Source of the DNA: Acanthochromis polyacanthus
Taxonomy: Eukaryota > Chordata > Actinopteri > Pomacentridae
Direction: 5' to 3'
DNA length: 64,000 nucleotides
NCBI RefSeq assembly: GCF_021347895.1
Contig: NC_067131.1
Span: forward strand, 10,258,653 to 10,322,652
A program made the position numbers and the translations under genes. Position 1 is the stretch's first letter; each line of letters starts with the position of its first letter. This document shows positions 1 through 12,973 of the stretch, in pieces. The notes under the pieces are model-generated. The model was not told where the DNA came from. It worked only from the letters and a program-made list of their open reading frames with translations, and did not search any database.

Positions 1-3000
1 ATGGCATCGAAGACAACGGGCACACGTTCCATTTCAACGTGGAGCACCGCGGGCCCAACGCCAGCGCAGGCGGCAGCACCCAAGGTAAGTCAAACCGCCT
101 CCAGCTGCGAGGGTCGCCGGGGTGCCAGATGGCTGGAGGTAAACTCAAGAGTTCAAACGGTGGATATCACAACGCAGGCCTGCCTCCTTCTGGGGAAATA
201 TAAGAGCACAGCAGAATGAAATGACATCCAGGTGTCTGTCCGGAGACTCAGAGAACATGTTAAAGGACAACGGAGGTCAGAGCAGGGCTTCGACCACCTG
301 ACCTGAGATTTTACTGCTAGGATGACTATCAGGTTCAGTTCAGTTGAAGTTGAGCTAATTTCATTTAATGCTCATGTCGTCCTGCAGGTCAAATTACCCA
401 TTTTAAAGTCTGAAAATGTGGAGAAAAAATATATATTTAAAAGTGAAACTTCTGATGTCCACATTTTCAACATTTTTGGGAAGTTTTTGAAAATTTTTTG
501 GTGGAAAAAAAGAAAAAATCTACTTTTTTGTGAATGTTCTTAAGAAAATATTAGAAGTTTTACTAATAAATATGTAATCATTTTAGATATTTTCACTCAT
601 TTTTCGAAAAATATTTACAAGAGTTTTCTTGCCAAATTTGGGTTATTTTTTAAAATAAATATTATAAGGGAAACTTTTCAGGAATTATTGGAATTTTCTT
701 TCTGAAGGTTTTGCAAGTTTTCAGAAATTTGGGGAATTTTTTTTTGCAGAAATTTTGGATTTTTTTTCAGACAAGGAAACAGTATTTTTTGGTGCCTGTA
801 AATGAAGACAACAGGAGGGTTAAATGTTTCAGCAAGTAATCTAAAATAAAGCTTCCTATGATTACTTTGGTTGTTTTTGCACCTTTATGCTGTCAGCTTG
901 ATGGCTCTTTTATTTTCTGTAGCATAGAAAATGGATATTTATGAAGATATTTGTGAAATTTTAGATTGATATATCAAGTACTTTCCTAGATTTTTTATTT
1001 ATTTATTTATTTATTTTGCTCCTTTTAGCAGGTTTTTTGCAGATTAAATTTGAGGCTATGTTAAAAGGTAAAAGCCTGGGATTTCCACTGTTATGTCTCA
1101 CCATGTCATTGATTCCGAAATATTAGAAAAATCTCTGATTATGGGTAAGATAACATCTAAAAAACACATAGAAACTGTCATGAAAATTTTCATTTTTAAG
1201 CCCACATTAACAAAAACACTGATGCACAAGTCAACTTTTGATATTTTCTGAAACATATGTACCCTGTGACAGACTGGCGACCTGTCCAGGGTGTCCCCTG
1301 CCCTCGCCCGAGTCAGCTGAGATAGGCTCCAGCACCCCCCATGACCCTAGTGGGGATAAAGTGTTGTATAGAGGATGGATGGATGGATGAAACATATGCA
1401 ACTGCATGTCACTATAATTCAAAGCAAAACAAATTGAATATGTTTTAATATGAAACACTTGGTCACCAAAAATGAGAAGAAAGTTATTTTTGTTTTTTTT
1501 TTTTTAACTGATTGAGTGGGTATGATATGTTCTATCACAAAAACAAAATATTTGTTAGATACCCCAATCCGAGTAGAGCAGAGTTCTGGAGTTTCAAAAT
1601 GGTTTTCCACTTAACTTAGAAAATCTATTCCTAATATGTGCATATTTTTCTTTCTTTTTTAAAATTTCAGGCTTTAATCTTTCGTAGTTTCTGAGATATT
1701 GTTGTTCAAACAGAACCTCAACTTTCAAAGCTTGAAAATTGCTAAAGTGGGTTAAGGGGCAAACTAATTATCTCTGAAAGTAGTTGATATATCAATCTAA
1801 AACTTCACAGATGCAATTTTAAATATCCGTAGTTTGTGATAAAACAATTTAAAGCAAATCACAGATGGCTGAGCAGAAGGCCCATAATGATTTGAGATGA
1901 AAGAGTCCTTTAGCTTTATTTTTTAGCTGTTTTTCTACTGTCTACACAAGCTTCCATCTTGTAGATCCTAATATACTAAAAAGGCATCTTATATAGTGCC
2001 AGGGCATCCTCTGCTTGGATTAAACTATTTCTCATGATATACAGTATAGACATAGGAGTAGATATAATCACTATGCAATGTGGTAGCTCTGTATTAGCAT
2101 AGACAAAATTCTGAAAATAATTGGTGGTGTGGTTGCAGTAGATTGTTTTATACTCAGAATGATAAATTACATAATGCAGTGTAGTAGATCAACAACCTAA
2201 ATTTTAATCTTACCATCTCAATCAACACCTTTTATTAATAGTGTCGGCATATCATGGCATGAATATTGTACCCACATCTGACAGCTTTTTTTTTTTTTTT
2301 TACATACATTTAAGCATGAACTCTAGATGAATGCAGTACTTACACATAGGTGTGACTTGGCATCCGTTGGATTTACACATGATTTTGTTTCATGTTAATA
2401 TTGATATGTCCTCTCTGTAGAGTGCCTAAGTTCTCTGCTACTGAGTCAGCTCTTTTATTTTTCTCCTTCCTCATTTCTCCAGACTCCACACAGGCTAATG
2501 CCACTCTGCTGCTGGAGACGGAGGAGGTCAGGCAGAGCATCAGTCAACTCAACCTGAAGGTGAGATGCAGCCACTTAACCCAGATTAAAACTGATGGGAC
2601 CAAAAATAATGTAACCTTGATTTTAAAACTTGCGCAGATACAAATGAATTTAGCTCTTTATCCCTGCTATTATACCTTATGTCTTTGTATTTAAAGACTC
2701 AACTAAATGTGGAACACAGGAAGCTTTAATTAATAAATGAAAATACAACTTGTAGGTGATATGTCAACACTGACATCTGCATTGCAAAAAATTTTTTTGT
2801 CAAAGTTACATTTCTGGCATCGAATATCAGCCTTGCTGGTATATTTGACGTGAGAACATGCAGTCAGATTAAGCTGACTCAATTTCTGCCTCTATCTCAG
2901 CCTCTCCCTGCACTCTTAATCTGAATGTAAATAGCGTGAAAGCAGGTGCAGCGAGAGGCTCCAGATGGGCCCAGGTAGGTGCTGTCTGAAGTCAATATTA

Positions 3001-4544
3001 ATTAATCAGCAGGGCACTTCTGCAATGCAGTGGATAGTCGGGAAGTGCTGACTCTGCAATATAAAAAAACAAAAACTATTTGACGACAATACAGCTCTAC
3101 TTGTGGCCCTTCTGGCCCCTTTTCCTCCTGTTTCACTGCCTTGTTCACAGTTTTCTGTCTATTTTCTCCCCTATTTGTGTCAGTTACATTTGCCTGTGTC
3201 CGTCGGGATTTAGCTCCTGCGCAAGAGGCCTCTCCTTCGAAGACTCTGGGTCATTTTTCAGTGTTTGGTTCTCTTTTGGGAGGTCATCAGAAAATGATAT
3301 CTGGTTATGAGACTAAGATTAAACCTTAAAGATAGAAGCTTATTAATTTGTCACTCTTCTGGGGACCTAAGTGAATAGAACAGGTTTTTTTTTTTGGTTC
3401 TTCAGTGTTGTCTCTTCACACCTCACCATGTTTGCTCAGTGTGAGAACAAAAAAAAGTACAAGGTAAGGTAGAATCTGTTCCAAGTCTTCTCATGTCGTG
3501 ACTAAACTGTATGCACTCTCTACACAGATGGGCGCATTAAACCAGGAAGTATCTGAGCTTACCAAGGGCCTGCACCACATGCTGCATCTCCTCCAGGCTC
3601 ATGTGTCTGTACATCACTACCAAGCCTCTTTCCCCTCCTATCCTTATGGTGTGCAAATGGTGTCCAACCCTCCCACAGCCTCCAACACTGGCCTGCCTTT
3701 CAACTCGTCCTACCACCTCCACAACGACCCTGGGAGCCACAAAGGCCACAGCCACCAAAGTGCCCCAGCTGCTGGCCGGTGGAGCTACAGTGGAACTGCT
3801 GAAACCCAAACAGACAGTTCTCCACCAGTGAACTCCTGTCCGCCGCTCTCTCTAAACTCTGCACCGAAGTTAGGTCAATGCTCTGAGAGCACAACCACAC
3901 ATCTGTGGACCAGCCCGTCTCTTCTCAACATCAGTCCAGGCTTCCAGGGTGGAAGTTCAGGCCTCACACGTCATGCTGGGCAGGAAGACTCAGAAAACAG
4001 ACCTCTCAGTGCTAGTCCCACCACCATCAGCCAGTCCCAGCCCACTCTGTGCCTGCAGCCTTGCAGTGATAATGACGAATTCTCTTGCCTTTTGTCCAAC
4101 GCCCCTACAGGTTCATCTACACACAGCCTGCTGGGCCCTTCACCCACTTCGTACTCCCATCTCAATCTTCCACCAGCCTCAAATGAGGCCATTTGTGTTC
4201 TGATGTCCACCCCGCCATCTCATAATCTGATCCAGGACACTTCTCTTTTCCAAATCGAGGACTCACACCCGTCTACCCACCCCATCTCTGCCTCTCTACC
4301 CATATTACCCTGCCAGCCTTCTGCCTCTTCTCTGGATTCAGGTTCACCACAATCAGATGTTCTTGAGGCCCACCTCCCTCTGGGCAACCCGTCTGCCATA
4401 GAACACACCAGTTTGGAGTGCCTGCTGGGGAATGGGGGCTCCATGGAGAGCCGGGACAGTGAAAGCGCGTCATCCCGACGCTCCAGCATTGGCGTCCAAA
4501 CTCAGAGCACAGAGCAATCGTGGTGTCTGGACCTCACAGATTGA
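1..4544 (+). CDS. kcnh4: Elk-type voltage-gated potassium channel, C-terminal end (partial)
   Basis: Three coding exons are visible: 3-84 (frame from base 3, donor GTAAGT at 85), 2483-2559 and 3528-4544 (stop TGA). Intron phases 1 and 0 join them in one frame. The gene continues upstream of the window, so the PAS, six-helix channel and cyclic-nucleotide-binding domains are not seen. The visible part is the cytoplasmic tail. A heptad-like stretch (EEVRQSISQLNLK, then MGALNQEVSELTKGLHHMLH) spans the last exon junction and looks like the short coiled coil of the EAG/ERG/Elk channel family. About 300 Ser/Pro-rich residues follow, ending in WCLDLTD. The tail type says KCNH, Elk branch. The choice of kcnh4 over kcnh8 or kcnh3 rests mainly on the neighbouring rab5c, because KCNH4 and RAB5C are adjacent in human. 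The last exon also has long antisense open frames, which are shadows. Confidence 0.8.
85..2482 (+). other. kcnh4 intron
   Basis: Intron between two kcnh4 coding exons with a GTAAGT donor and a CTCCAG acceptor. It is AT-rich with several homopolymer T runs and holds one SINE tail (listed separately). No other gene-like signal was seen. The next intron, 2560-3527, has a GTGAGA donor and a TACACAG acceptor. Its last part, from about 3289, is copied at 15958. Confidence 0.75.
1262..1390 (+). repeat. 3' part of a tRNA-derived teleost SINE
   Basis: The segment begins CTGTGACAGACTGGCGACCT and ends in tandem GGATG-type units. It matches the 3' half of the complete element at 22375-22728 in this window. 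The tRNA-like 5' half is absent, so this is a truncated copy inside a kcnh4 intron. Confidence 0.75.
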
Positions 4545-5782
4545 AGTGTTTCAGGGGAAAAAGCAGCACTGGACAAGTAACTCAAACTACAACTTCTTAC
4601 AGTGTTACAGGAGACTCTGCTAGAGAGTGTCAGCGTGCTCTGTTTCCCCTTTATAACTCCTGGGCTCTCTTATTTGTCAAACTCCAACTAATTTACACCA
4701 TTTCTATGCAAAAGCATGTCATTTGTGCATTATCTTGGCTTAACTGAAGTGTGTCTTTAAAAAAAACCCTCCACAGCAGTGGGTTCCGGTATATAATGTA
4801 TATTTTTTGCAACATCCTCAGAGCAATTTGCAGTTGATAATACCTGTTACCTCCTTGCATGGTAAAGTTATTTATTCTTTTTCCTAAGGAAAAGGTTTCC
4901 AAATTAATGTGTAAGCATTCTACGTGACAACCTGTTGATTGTGTACGCAGGTACTGTATTTATATGGCAGACTGATCGGAGGAGTCGGATGTTTTATTAT
5001 ATGGAGGAACACAAACGCCACATGCTTCACTTTGCATGTCGGGAATGGAACATGTGCATCACACAGCATCGATTGTTTGTCGTTTTTCATTGAATGTTTT
5101 TCTCAGTTTAGCATTTTTTATTTGTGAATTCATAATTTTTGGACTTTCCAAACTCCACCCAGCAGTACACATAGCATAACTTAAGACTATAATTATAATT
5201 CCATTGAACATCTCCTTTTTATGTTCTCCTCAAGACATTTTAGAAAACTTCCCATTCTTTCCTCATCAATGCATCAAATATAATACTGTTAAATAATCTT
5301 AACTGCTCTCTCTTCAACAAAATTTGCTCAAGCATCTACTATAAACACCTCATAGCTGCTAATAAATTAAACGTAAATAAATAAATAAATAAACGTATTT
5401 AGCTAAAAAAAAAGAGGCTCCCATGAAATATTAAAATCTGTTATTAATTCACAAATGAATGCCTCTGAGGAAAAACATGAACTCACAATACTCATACGAT
5501 ATTCAGAGTATTCAGGAACTTTATTCTTTTTGAATGATTTCTCCTTGGCTGACAAAATAAATGCAGAAAACGTATTACTGTGTCTTTTACCGTTTTGTCA
5601 CACAATTTATGCATTTAATTTTTTTTTTTTTTATAATGTCAGGTTGGTTGGTTGCAGTAAAGCATCTCTATCAGTCAGAAAAGCAGCTTAAATATCTTTA
5701 TTTTTGGAAAGAACATTTGGCAAATCTAGTTGTGGAGTAACTGCTTTGGACAAACTCTGATTTAAGCTCAGGAACAAATACA
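4545..5782 (+). other. kcnh4 3' untranslated region and spacer
   Basis: No coding signal. A candidate AATAAA lies at about 5361, followed by a short AAAT tract, and could end the kcnh4 transcript. This stretch is missing from the duplicated copy: there the kcnh4-like exon (to about 4345) joins directly to sequence like 5783 onward. Confidence 0.5.
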
Positions 5783-6383
5783 GATGCCCGGTTATTTGTG
5801 TCAGCGTCAGGAAAGCTAGACAGAAGATGGGGTATTTTTCACTGAGAAAATGCTGTAAATGCTGCTGTGATTCTCCATCCAATCATATCGGAGAATTAAA
5901 AGTATCTTTCATGTATCGGTCAAGAGTGAAGCCGCACATGAAACTGCATCATTCCTGAACGAGAAAACAACAAAAAAAGAAGGTTCATATCCACATTTTC
6001 AGACAAATTCAGCATGAACTTCACAAGTGATTCGTGTTCGTTCCATGTCGACAGCTCCGGTTTCAGCAGCCTCTTACATTGATGTTGCGAAATGAAGTTT
6101 AAAGAGGAACTCTGGTAGAAAACAACAAGACAAGAGGACATTTGATCTTTACATCATCTTTACAGATTGACAGCACTATTCTGTAGCAATAGTAGATTTG
6201 AAATGTTCTGTTCTGTGTGGTTGTGGTCTTACAATCTGGTATATGCCCTGTCAGACAGTGTTGATAAGCGTGTGTTTCCTGGCATTGATGAGTTGCTCAG
6301 TGAGGAAAACCCAGAGGACAATTTCAGAGTTAATAATATACTGAATATCTGACAGCAATGCAACAATTTCGCAACAAAGACAG

Positions 6384-6577
6384 GATAAAAAGGAGGCCAC
6401 AGTATCTGGACACCAGTAGCGCAACTCATCAGCTGGGATATCTCTGAGTTTTTACATGTAAGTTATGAATGTGCACTGATATTCCATATTTTAAATGCAA
6501 TGTTGTAGCCTCTCATACAAATGTACTCTCTTTTTGATACAGATTTTGGTGCACAGGCTTTGGAATTTGTGAAAACA
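6384..6577 (+). promoter_or_regulatory. Promoter and 5' noncoding exon of Ly6 gene 1
   Basis: A TATA-like GATAAAAAGGAGG at about 6384 is followed by a noncoding exon ending in a donor at 6457 (ACAT then GTAAGTT). An acceptor at 6541-6542 (GATACAG) leads into the exon holding the start codon. The region upstream (about 6200-6450) is also present before Ly6 genes 3 and 4, but the exon itself differs from that of genes 2-4. Confidence 0.5.
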
Positions 6578-7055
6578 ATGAAGACTGCCGTTCTCGCTCT
6601 TTTGGTCTTGCTAGCCGTCAGCCAGAGTGAGTAAATCTGCGAGCGTGCAGTCCAGTTTTCTGAGATTAAAAATGAAATTTGCAGAGTTTGTTCGGTTGAG
6701 ATGATGAACCAGAGTTTGTGTGTTGCAGGTGAAGCCTTGAGGTGTAACTGTGGAGGCGTGAACAGCTGCCCAAACTCTGTGGAGGAATGCACCGGCTCCA
6801 ATACCTTCTGCGGCACCTTTAATGCTGCATCCAGTAAGTGCTTTGGTGTAATGTTCAGCTGCAGAAACAACAGTGACCATGTACTGCAGCGAAGAAATTT
6901 AATGCCTTTAGTGAAAATCAGTTGTGTTTCTGCCTTTTGTATTCACAGATCCCAACTACTTCAAGGGCTGCATGTCGTGGACAGAATGCAGTGCTTGGAC
7001 TAATCCGGCTATAGCAACCGTCTCCTGCTGCAGCACTGACCTGTGCAACATCTAA
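6578..7055 (+). CDS. Secreted Ly6/uPAR-type three-finger protein, gene 1
   Basis: Three coding exons: 6578-6626, 6729-6833 and 6949-7055 (TAA), both introns phase 1, 86 residues. Exon 1 encodes a signal peptide (MKTAVLALLVLLAVSQS). Exon 2 begins EALRCNCGG and exon 3 ends SCCSTDLCNI. Ten cysteines and the closing CC-xxxx-CN match the Ly6/uPAR fold, in which disulfides pin three beta loops. Translation stops right after the last CN, so there is no C-terminal hydrophobic tail for a GPI anchor and the product should be secreted. The first cysteine pair is spaced C-x-C, not the usual C-x-x-C. A poly(A) signal AATAAA lies at 7091. It is the most divergent of the four genes. Its function is not predictable; family members act as receptor ligands, channel modulators or immune factors. 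Confidence 0.85.
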
Positions 7056-7096
7056 TATAAACACATTGTATTCTCTCTATTCTGTTCTGTAATAAA

Positions 7097-9640
7097 AGAG
7101 AACTGTGTTTGGAATTTAGATGCTTTTTCATGCCTCTTCATTCTTTTTCCTGCTATTTTTTCTTTCATATGCGGTGAATTTTTTTCGTATTATGCTCAAA
7201 ATCAGAAAAATGGGAAATAATTATATATTCTACTTTTATGACCATTTTTCTGCTCAACTAATTCAGTGATTTCCAACCAGCGGGTGCATAGAAATTTTAA
7301 CTCAACTCATTTGAAAGATGGAAATTGCAATTTATTTAAAGAATTGAGTGGACTTTCAATAGACCACCAGGTAGGGCTGACGGTGTTGTAAAAGGAGTTT
7401 AAATGAACACATCTGAACATGTGTTGATGAAGAGGAGTCCATCTGTCAGGCCTGCGGAGATAAATTAGATGAAAAAGTCGCTGAATTAATCAATGAGTCA
7501 AACGCTGTTTTTGAAAGCTGACTGGGTTTCAAATCTGCTCCGGCAGGTTTTAATGAGGAGGTCATGTCTGTATATAATTTTTACACCAAATGGGGCCAAG
7601 GTACAGCAGTGCACACCACAATCTACACTTTTTTCACCATCTGTCTTGATTCCAAATTAACAAGGGAAATACAGGGTGTCTTTGATGTCAAACATCTTAT
7701 ACAGAATCTCTGACTTTACATACTAGCAGCATCTGCATCATACACCCCAATGAAAAAGCTGAAGGGCATTCATCAGGAAAAGGGTAAATTGGTAAGTTTG
7801 TCCAGCTGGAGGGGATTTATTAGACATAAAATGTTTTTATAAGCAGCAACTTGTTGGTATTAAATTCATTATTTATTTGTTAGGGACAGCATAAAAAAAA
7901 CATTGTTATATAAGAAGGAAGGCGACAGAGAGTGAAGGTGGTTGAAGCTAATTTGCAGCTCTTGTCCCTCAGCTTTTTGAAGTCAGGTTGAAAGAATTAA
8001 ACACATAAAAGACAAACAATGGACTCAGGAAACAGCAGCGTTGACAAAAACAGAATGTGTGTACATGTATGTTTCTGTGTGTGCAGCCTACAAACTGGAA
8101 ATACGCATCAACAGAGAAAATATAAAACACATCAAAGTCCTAATCCAATAATAGGACTAAAAAAAATAGTGAAGCCAATACGTGCAACAAAGTAAGATGC
8201 AGTAATGGATGCAATATAGAGTCCAATAAAATAGCTCATAAAGTGCAAACATCATGACCTCAGGACTCTGTGGTACAGATGAGAATCAAAATTGCAATCT
8301 AAAAGAGAAACATGTTAATTGTCAAGTAGGTTTTCCACATACAAACAATACGGCTCAGTGTTTTGGTTCATGACCATAAAGACTTTTGAAGAAGGACAAA
8401 AATATTTAAAAAATAATAAAGCAAGTGTTGCAAATCACTAGACAGAAAGTGTTCCCAGTTATATAAACAGTAAAAGTAGCAAGGGAATGGATTAGAAATT
8501 TTAAGAGAATGCAGGAATGTGCAAATTCTTATAGTATATCATGTAAACAAGTTGAGATGTGCTAATAATAATAACAAAAATGATAATGTTATTATTGTTG
8601 TCATTATCGTTATATTTTTATAATATTTATTACAACATTAAAATAGATAACAATGAGATAAATTGTAGTCAATTAAATATATTAATAATATTTATTATTG
8701 TTATTATTATTATTATTACTATTATATTTCTTAGAACATTGACATAGATAAGGATGAGATCAGTCGTAGTCAATTGAATATATTTTATATAAAGGAGAAA
8801 AATACAGTTAGCATTACCATCCCGGCCTGGTCATTATTATTTTTAGCTACGATGAAAGCATCATATTTCACAGCATGTAACCATATTTAGGAAATCATAG
8901 CACACTAATGTTAGACTTTGGCTGCATTTTTAAAGTTATTTATAATCAGCAATGTTTTTGACAAAAAAATCATCATGACCTTATATGATAGTAATAGCTC
9001 TGTTTGCAAAGGCAAATAAAAGGAAAAACTCATAAGGTTTTTCAATGTGTGATCATGTTGATGTTACTAATAAAATAAGTTTTGTTTTACTGATGATAAA
9101 GACAGCACAGCTTATAAGGCACATATTCCTCAACAATAGACGTCTCTCTGTTTAGTATCTCAGACTGCTTAAATCTGTTTTCAACTCATTTTTAAAACTC
9201 CCCAATTCTACATAAAGCCTTTTTCTACATTCAAACACCTTTATTTTCTGTTGTTGTGTTTAATTTTCTCTTTTCCCGTTACAGATTGATTTTCTTTCAA
9301 GTTTATTTTTGTTGCAAGCCACCTTCTTTTATTTTGATAAGGTCTGCTTACTGGAAATGTTCAGGAGACATATCTCTCTGAAAACCAAGAACACCTTGTG
9401 CCTTTTTTTTTCTGAAATTGATGCTTTCAGAATGAATAGCAATTCTTCAAGCTCAGGTTTTCACATTTTTCACAACAGCTGTTGGTGCAAATGTTCTTTA
9501 CAGATTTCTTCATACAGGAAAAACACTGACAATGGAACACTGAATCAGTTGTTTTTACAAATACAACAAATATATTTGTATGTTCTATTAGTGTTTTTTC
9601 CTGGCATCTGTCCGACCAAGATAAAGCACAGTGTGTGTGA
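7097..9640 (+). other. Spacer between Ly6 genes 1 and 2
   Basis: No gene recognised. AT-rich, with a TAA/TTA-rich patch at 8560-8785 that contains a roughly 100 bp direct duplication (8633-8682 resembles 8734-8783). Short open frames here have no recognisable features. Confidence 0.5.
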
Positions 9641-9710
9641 GTAAAACCCTGATGATCATTTCAAAGTTCATGAAATACTGGATTTGCATCAATTGCGCAA
9701 CAAGACCAAA

Positions 9711-9917
9711 TATAAAGGAGGCTGGGGATCTGACTGGCACACATCACACAGCAGGATCACTGTCCAGGTGGGACATGTTTACAATTTTTAAATATGCCGG
9801 TTATAGGGAAGCTCACAAAACAGTTTTTTGAACAAATGCAGAATTTGATCTTCTCATATTTCTCCACCGTTCTTTCCCCACAGGAACTGGTGAAGAGAGA
9901 AGGAGAACTGTGAAAGC
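9711..9917 (+). promoter_or_regulatory. TATA box and 5' noncoding exon of Ly6 gene 2
   Basis: TATAAAGGAGG at 9711 is followed by a noncoding exon that includes GGCACACATCACACAGCA and ends at 9767 (GTCCAG then GTGGGA). The acceptor at 9881-9883 (CCCCACAG) opens the exon with the ATG at 9918. The same promoter and exon layout is repeated almost unchanged at Ly6 genes 3 and 4. Confidence 0.65.
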
Positions 9918-10488
9918 ATGAAGACTGTAGTTCTGGCTCTTCTGGTTTTGGTGGTTGTCAGTCAGAGTGAGTTAACCTGTTTTATAACACATGTGTTTGT
10001 GTTTGGATGTTTGGAGGTCTTTTGTAAAAGAACATGCGATTTTTGTTGTATGTGTTTTGTGCTTTCTTTTTTTATTTAAATGTTAATATGTAGCAGTTAA
10101 AGCAGAATGTTGTTTGTATACAATGATTGAAGCCAAATTCCTCCTTCCTCTTCTAGGTGAAGCCTTGAGATGTTACTGTGGAGGCCTGCGGGATTGTCCA
10201 AACTCCATAGAGACGTGCTACGGTGATGCCAATACCTGCGTCAGTGCCATCATTACTGCCGGATCTCGTAAGTGCAGACCTGCCTTCAGTGTACTGCTTA
10301 GCTAAAAAAAAAAAAAAAAAGGTCACCTGGACTAGTTCAGAGTCATTTCTTCCATCAGGAACTTTTTCTGTTCTTCCACAGACGTGAATCGCTTCAAGGG
10401 TTGCTACAGGTTCAGAGACTGCTTGGTGATAAATCGCCCTCCTTATTCAACTGCCTCTTGCTGCATGACTGATCTGTGCAACAGATAA
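9918..10488 (+). CDS. Secreted Ly6/uPAR-type three-finger protein, gene 2
   Basis: Three coding exons: 9918-9966, 10157-10267 and 10382-10488 (TAA), 88 residues, introns phase 1. The signal peptide is MKTVVLALLVLVVVSQS. The mature chain starts EALRCYCGG and ends SCCMTDLCNR, with ten cysteines in Ly6 order and no GPI tail. The signal exon differs from those of genes 3 and 4 by one silent base, while the finger loops differ strongly. A poly(A) signal AATAAA lies at 10551. Flanking DNA on both sides has counterparts around gene 4, so this gene and gene 4 sit at equivalent positions in the tandem duplication. Confidence 0.88.
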
Positions 10489-10550
10489 TTTGATATCATG
10501 CAACAAAATCTTCACAGTCAACTATGCTTTGCTCATGACTACACTGTAAA

Positions 10551-10556
10551 AATAAA
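10551..10556 (+). terminator. Poly(A) signal of Ly6 gene 2
   Basis: AATAAAGACAAG 63 bases after the stop codon. The same signal is found 63 bases after the stop of Ly6 gene 4 (20721). Confidence 0.7.
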
Positions 10557-12056
10557 GACAAGTTAGATACAATTTTTGTCCAATGTTGGTTTTGTCTCAG
10601 AAACAACATACATGTCATTTCTGGTTTGATTTTACTTATAATTACTTATTTTTACAAACAAGTGCAACAAGACAATAAAGGCAAGTTTTAGCAAAAGACA
10701 CAGCTTGTCTTAAAACTTAGACTTCACAGATATTTACATTTAAAATATTTTATTTTAACAAAATAAAATGCTTTCTTTATTCAAAATGCAATTTGCTGTT
10801 TGTTTAATAGTATAAATAATATATGTGTAAACAGTCAAAAACATTCATCAAAGTTACCTTTGGTTTAATCTGCTGAGTTTTCCCCTTTATTGTCCTATTG
10901 CTCCACCATGTGGCAGAAACATGCTGAAATTATATTGACTAAAACAAAGTGATCAACATTTTAAGAACTTCACCTCTACGAAAACATGCAGGATAATATC
11001 CAAGGATAAGTGAGTAAGGTAAGAGCAGAAAGGGAGCTGCCACTCAGATGCAGTTCTTCCACCCAGAGAGGACCTCTTTCTGCTGTCGCTGCTACACATA
11101 CTGCCCTAGTTGAGGTTTTAGGCAGAATATTCCTTTGAACCAGCCCCTCTGGTCTCTTCGAGGATTTTGGATGAAATACTCAGTTAAACCAACATTTTAG
11201 GTGCATGACCAGGGATTTTTTTGGTGGAATGTTCCTTTAAGGTGGATGTGTGAGGACCTTGTAGGTGGACCTTTCATGTTTTGATCATTATCAAGTGAGA
11301 AACCTCCATCCAGACTCCTCATAATGACATTTGAGATTTATGCTGCTGTTATTTGTTTAGTCCAGACTAAATGACAGAAATTCACAACTGTAATTTTATT
11401 TCAGGACTCGGTTATTAAATGTCAAAACAATCCGTGTGACTCTAAAAACTCAACAGCTTTACAAACTCTAAGATTAAACTCTCCACAAGGATCCAAAACA
11501 AGCTGGACTTCTACATGAGAGCTTTAATTATTCTTCATATACTTCCTGAAAGGTTTGGTCAATAAAAAAGACAAAAACTGATATTTTCAGCTGAACTAAA
11601 GACAGACTTTGTCATTTTTCTGCTCACATGTTGTGTTGTTGTCAACTTACTCTTTTGAATAAATATCTGCCTGACCCCTTGGAAACCAGCGTTTGTTCTG
11701 TCTTTGTGTCACTCCTTGGCGACCACAGCCAATCATAATGTTTTTTGAGCAACACACCATACTATGACGTTTTTACAGTGATGGTTCTACTATGGAACCA
11801 GTTTGACATGTTCAGGTGTTCTTTGTGTGAAAACTCAGAGATTTCAGGTATCAGTAGGTGGTTTTCAACTTTCTTTGTTAACTTTCTGCTTCAACTTTTA
11901 CTTCACTAAGCCAGCCCTCTGGACTTCCAGTAAGCTGTGTTCCTATTGGCTGTCCAGGTGGTGTCATCAGGAACACCTGAGCAGCTCAGTGTCTTCCTGC
12001 TGTGTTTGGTTGCAGTCAAACATTTCCTCTGCTTCTCTTCACTGAACTGTGTTTGG

Positions 12057-12215
12057 TAGTGATGGTGAGATGAAGCCTCATGAGCCATTGAACCACTTGA
12101 GTCAATTGGTTCGACAGAGGGTTCATTTCTTGAAGCTTCATGAGAACACGAAACCACCTACTGGTCAAGTGTATAATCACAGGCAGCTGTAGCTGAACCA
12201 CATGCCTGATCCATT
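12057..12215. mobile_element. hAT-like transposon end, fragment
   Basis: It begins TAGTGATGGTGAGATGAAGC and contains GAAGCTTCATGA-type motifs. The same opening occurs at 12974. The motif set resembles the terminal region of teleost hAT elements. No matching inverted end lies before the second copy, so this is a fragment or one end of a nested pair. Confidence 0.4.
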
Positions 12216-12778
12216 GAATCATTGTTTGTTATGGCTGTTGGGAATGACTATGAAAAAAAATGTATGATCAAATAATTTCTATAGATAAATGATCACATAT
12301 ATGTATAATAAAATATATTTTCATGTATTCTGTGTGTGTAAATTTCCCCAAAATGGTAGTATCATATAATGTAGCAGGTTGTGTAATAATGTCTTTCTGT
12401 CACCTGAGGAAAATGGCATGACCTTATGTAGGCAGAGAACAGTGAAAGTGCCTGTGGAACTAGGAAGATTGTACTGAATATGCTTGTGTAAGTTAGACAA
12501 GGATGTACAGGAAAGGGGAGATTTTATTAATTGTATTCAGAAGTAACAGGTTTTCAACAGTTTCTGGTTTTAAACGACTCCTTTTTTGACACACACAATA
12601 AACAACTCACCTTTGAATAAAATAAGAAACGGTGAAAAATACAATTCTTGACAAGCAAACCTAATGTGTCTGTAATAATGTCAGATTTAGCTTACCTTAT
12701 TAGGAGTTAAAAAAATCAAAATTTTCCCATACGGGAAATTTTCCACTTCCTGGTTGGCTCCTTCTTATCACCCATCTT

Positions 12779-12896
12779 TCTCTCCTAAATCTCCAAACTA
12801 CCTCTCTCTCTCTAAACTCTCCAAACTATATAAACACTATCCAAACTCGAGTATCCAGACTATCAAAACTCTATCCAAACTATCCAAACTCTCGAC
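12779..12896. repeat. Short degenerate tandem repeat (TCCAAACT units)
   Basis: Roughly ten imperfect copies of an 8-11 base unit around TCCAAACT, interrupted by TATAAACAC and GAGTATCCAGAC variants. It lies between the two hAT-like starts. Confidence 0.55.
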
Positions 12897-12973
12897 TGAC
12901 CACAACTCTCTATCAAAAACCCACATTTTGAACGGAGCTTGAGGGGTTTATTTTGATCGATGTCTGCTGTTTT

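Noticed and set aside
3537..4489. Several antisense and shifted open frames over the kcnh4 last exon
   Set aside because: They are shadows of the real 338-codon coding stretch, kept open by its Ser/Pro-rich composition.
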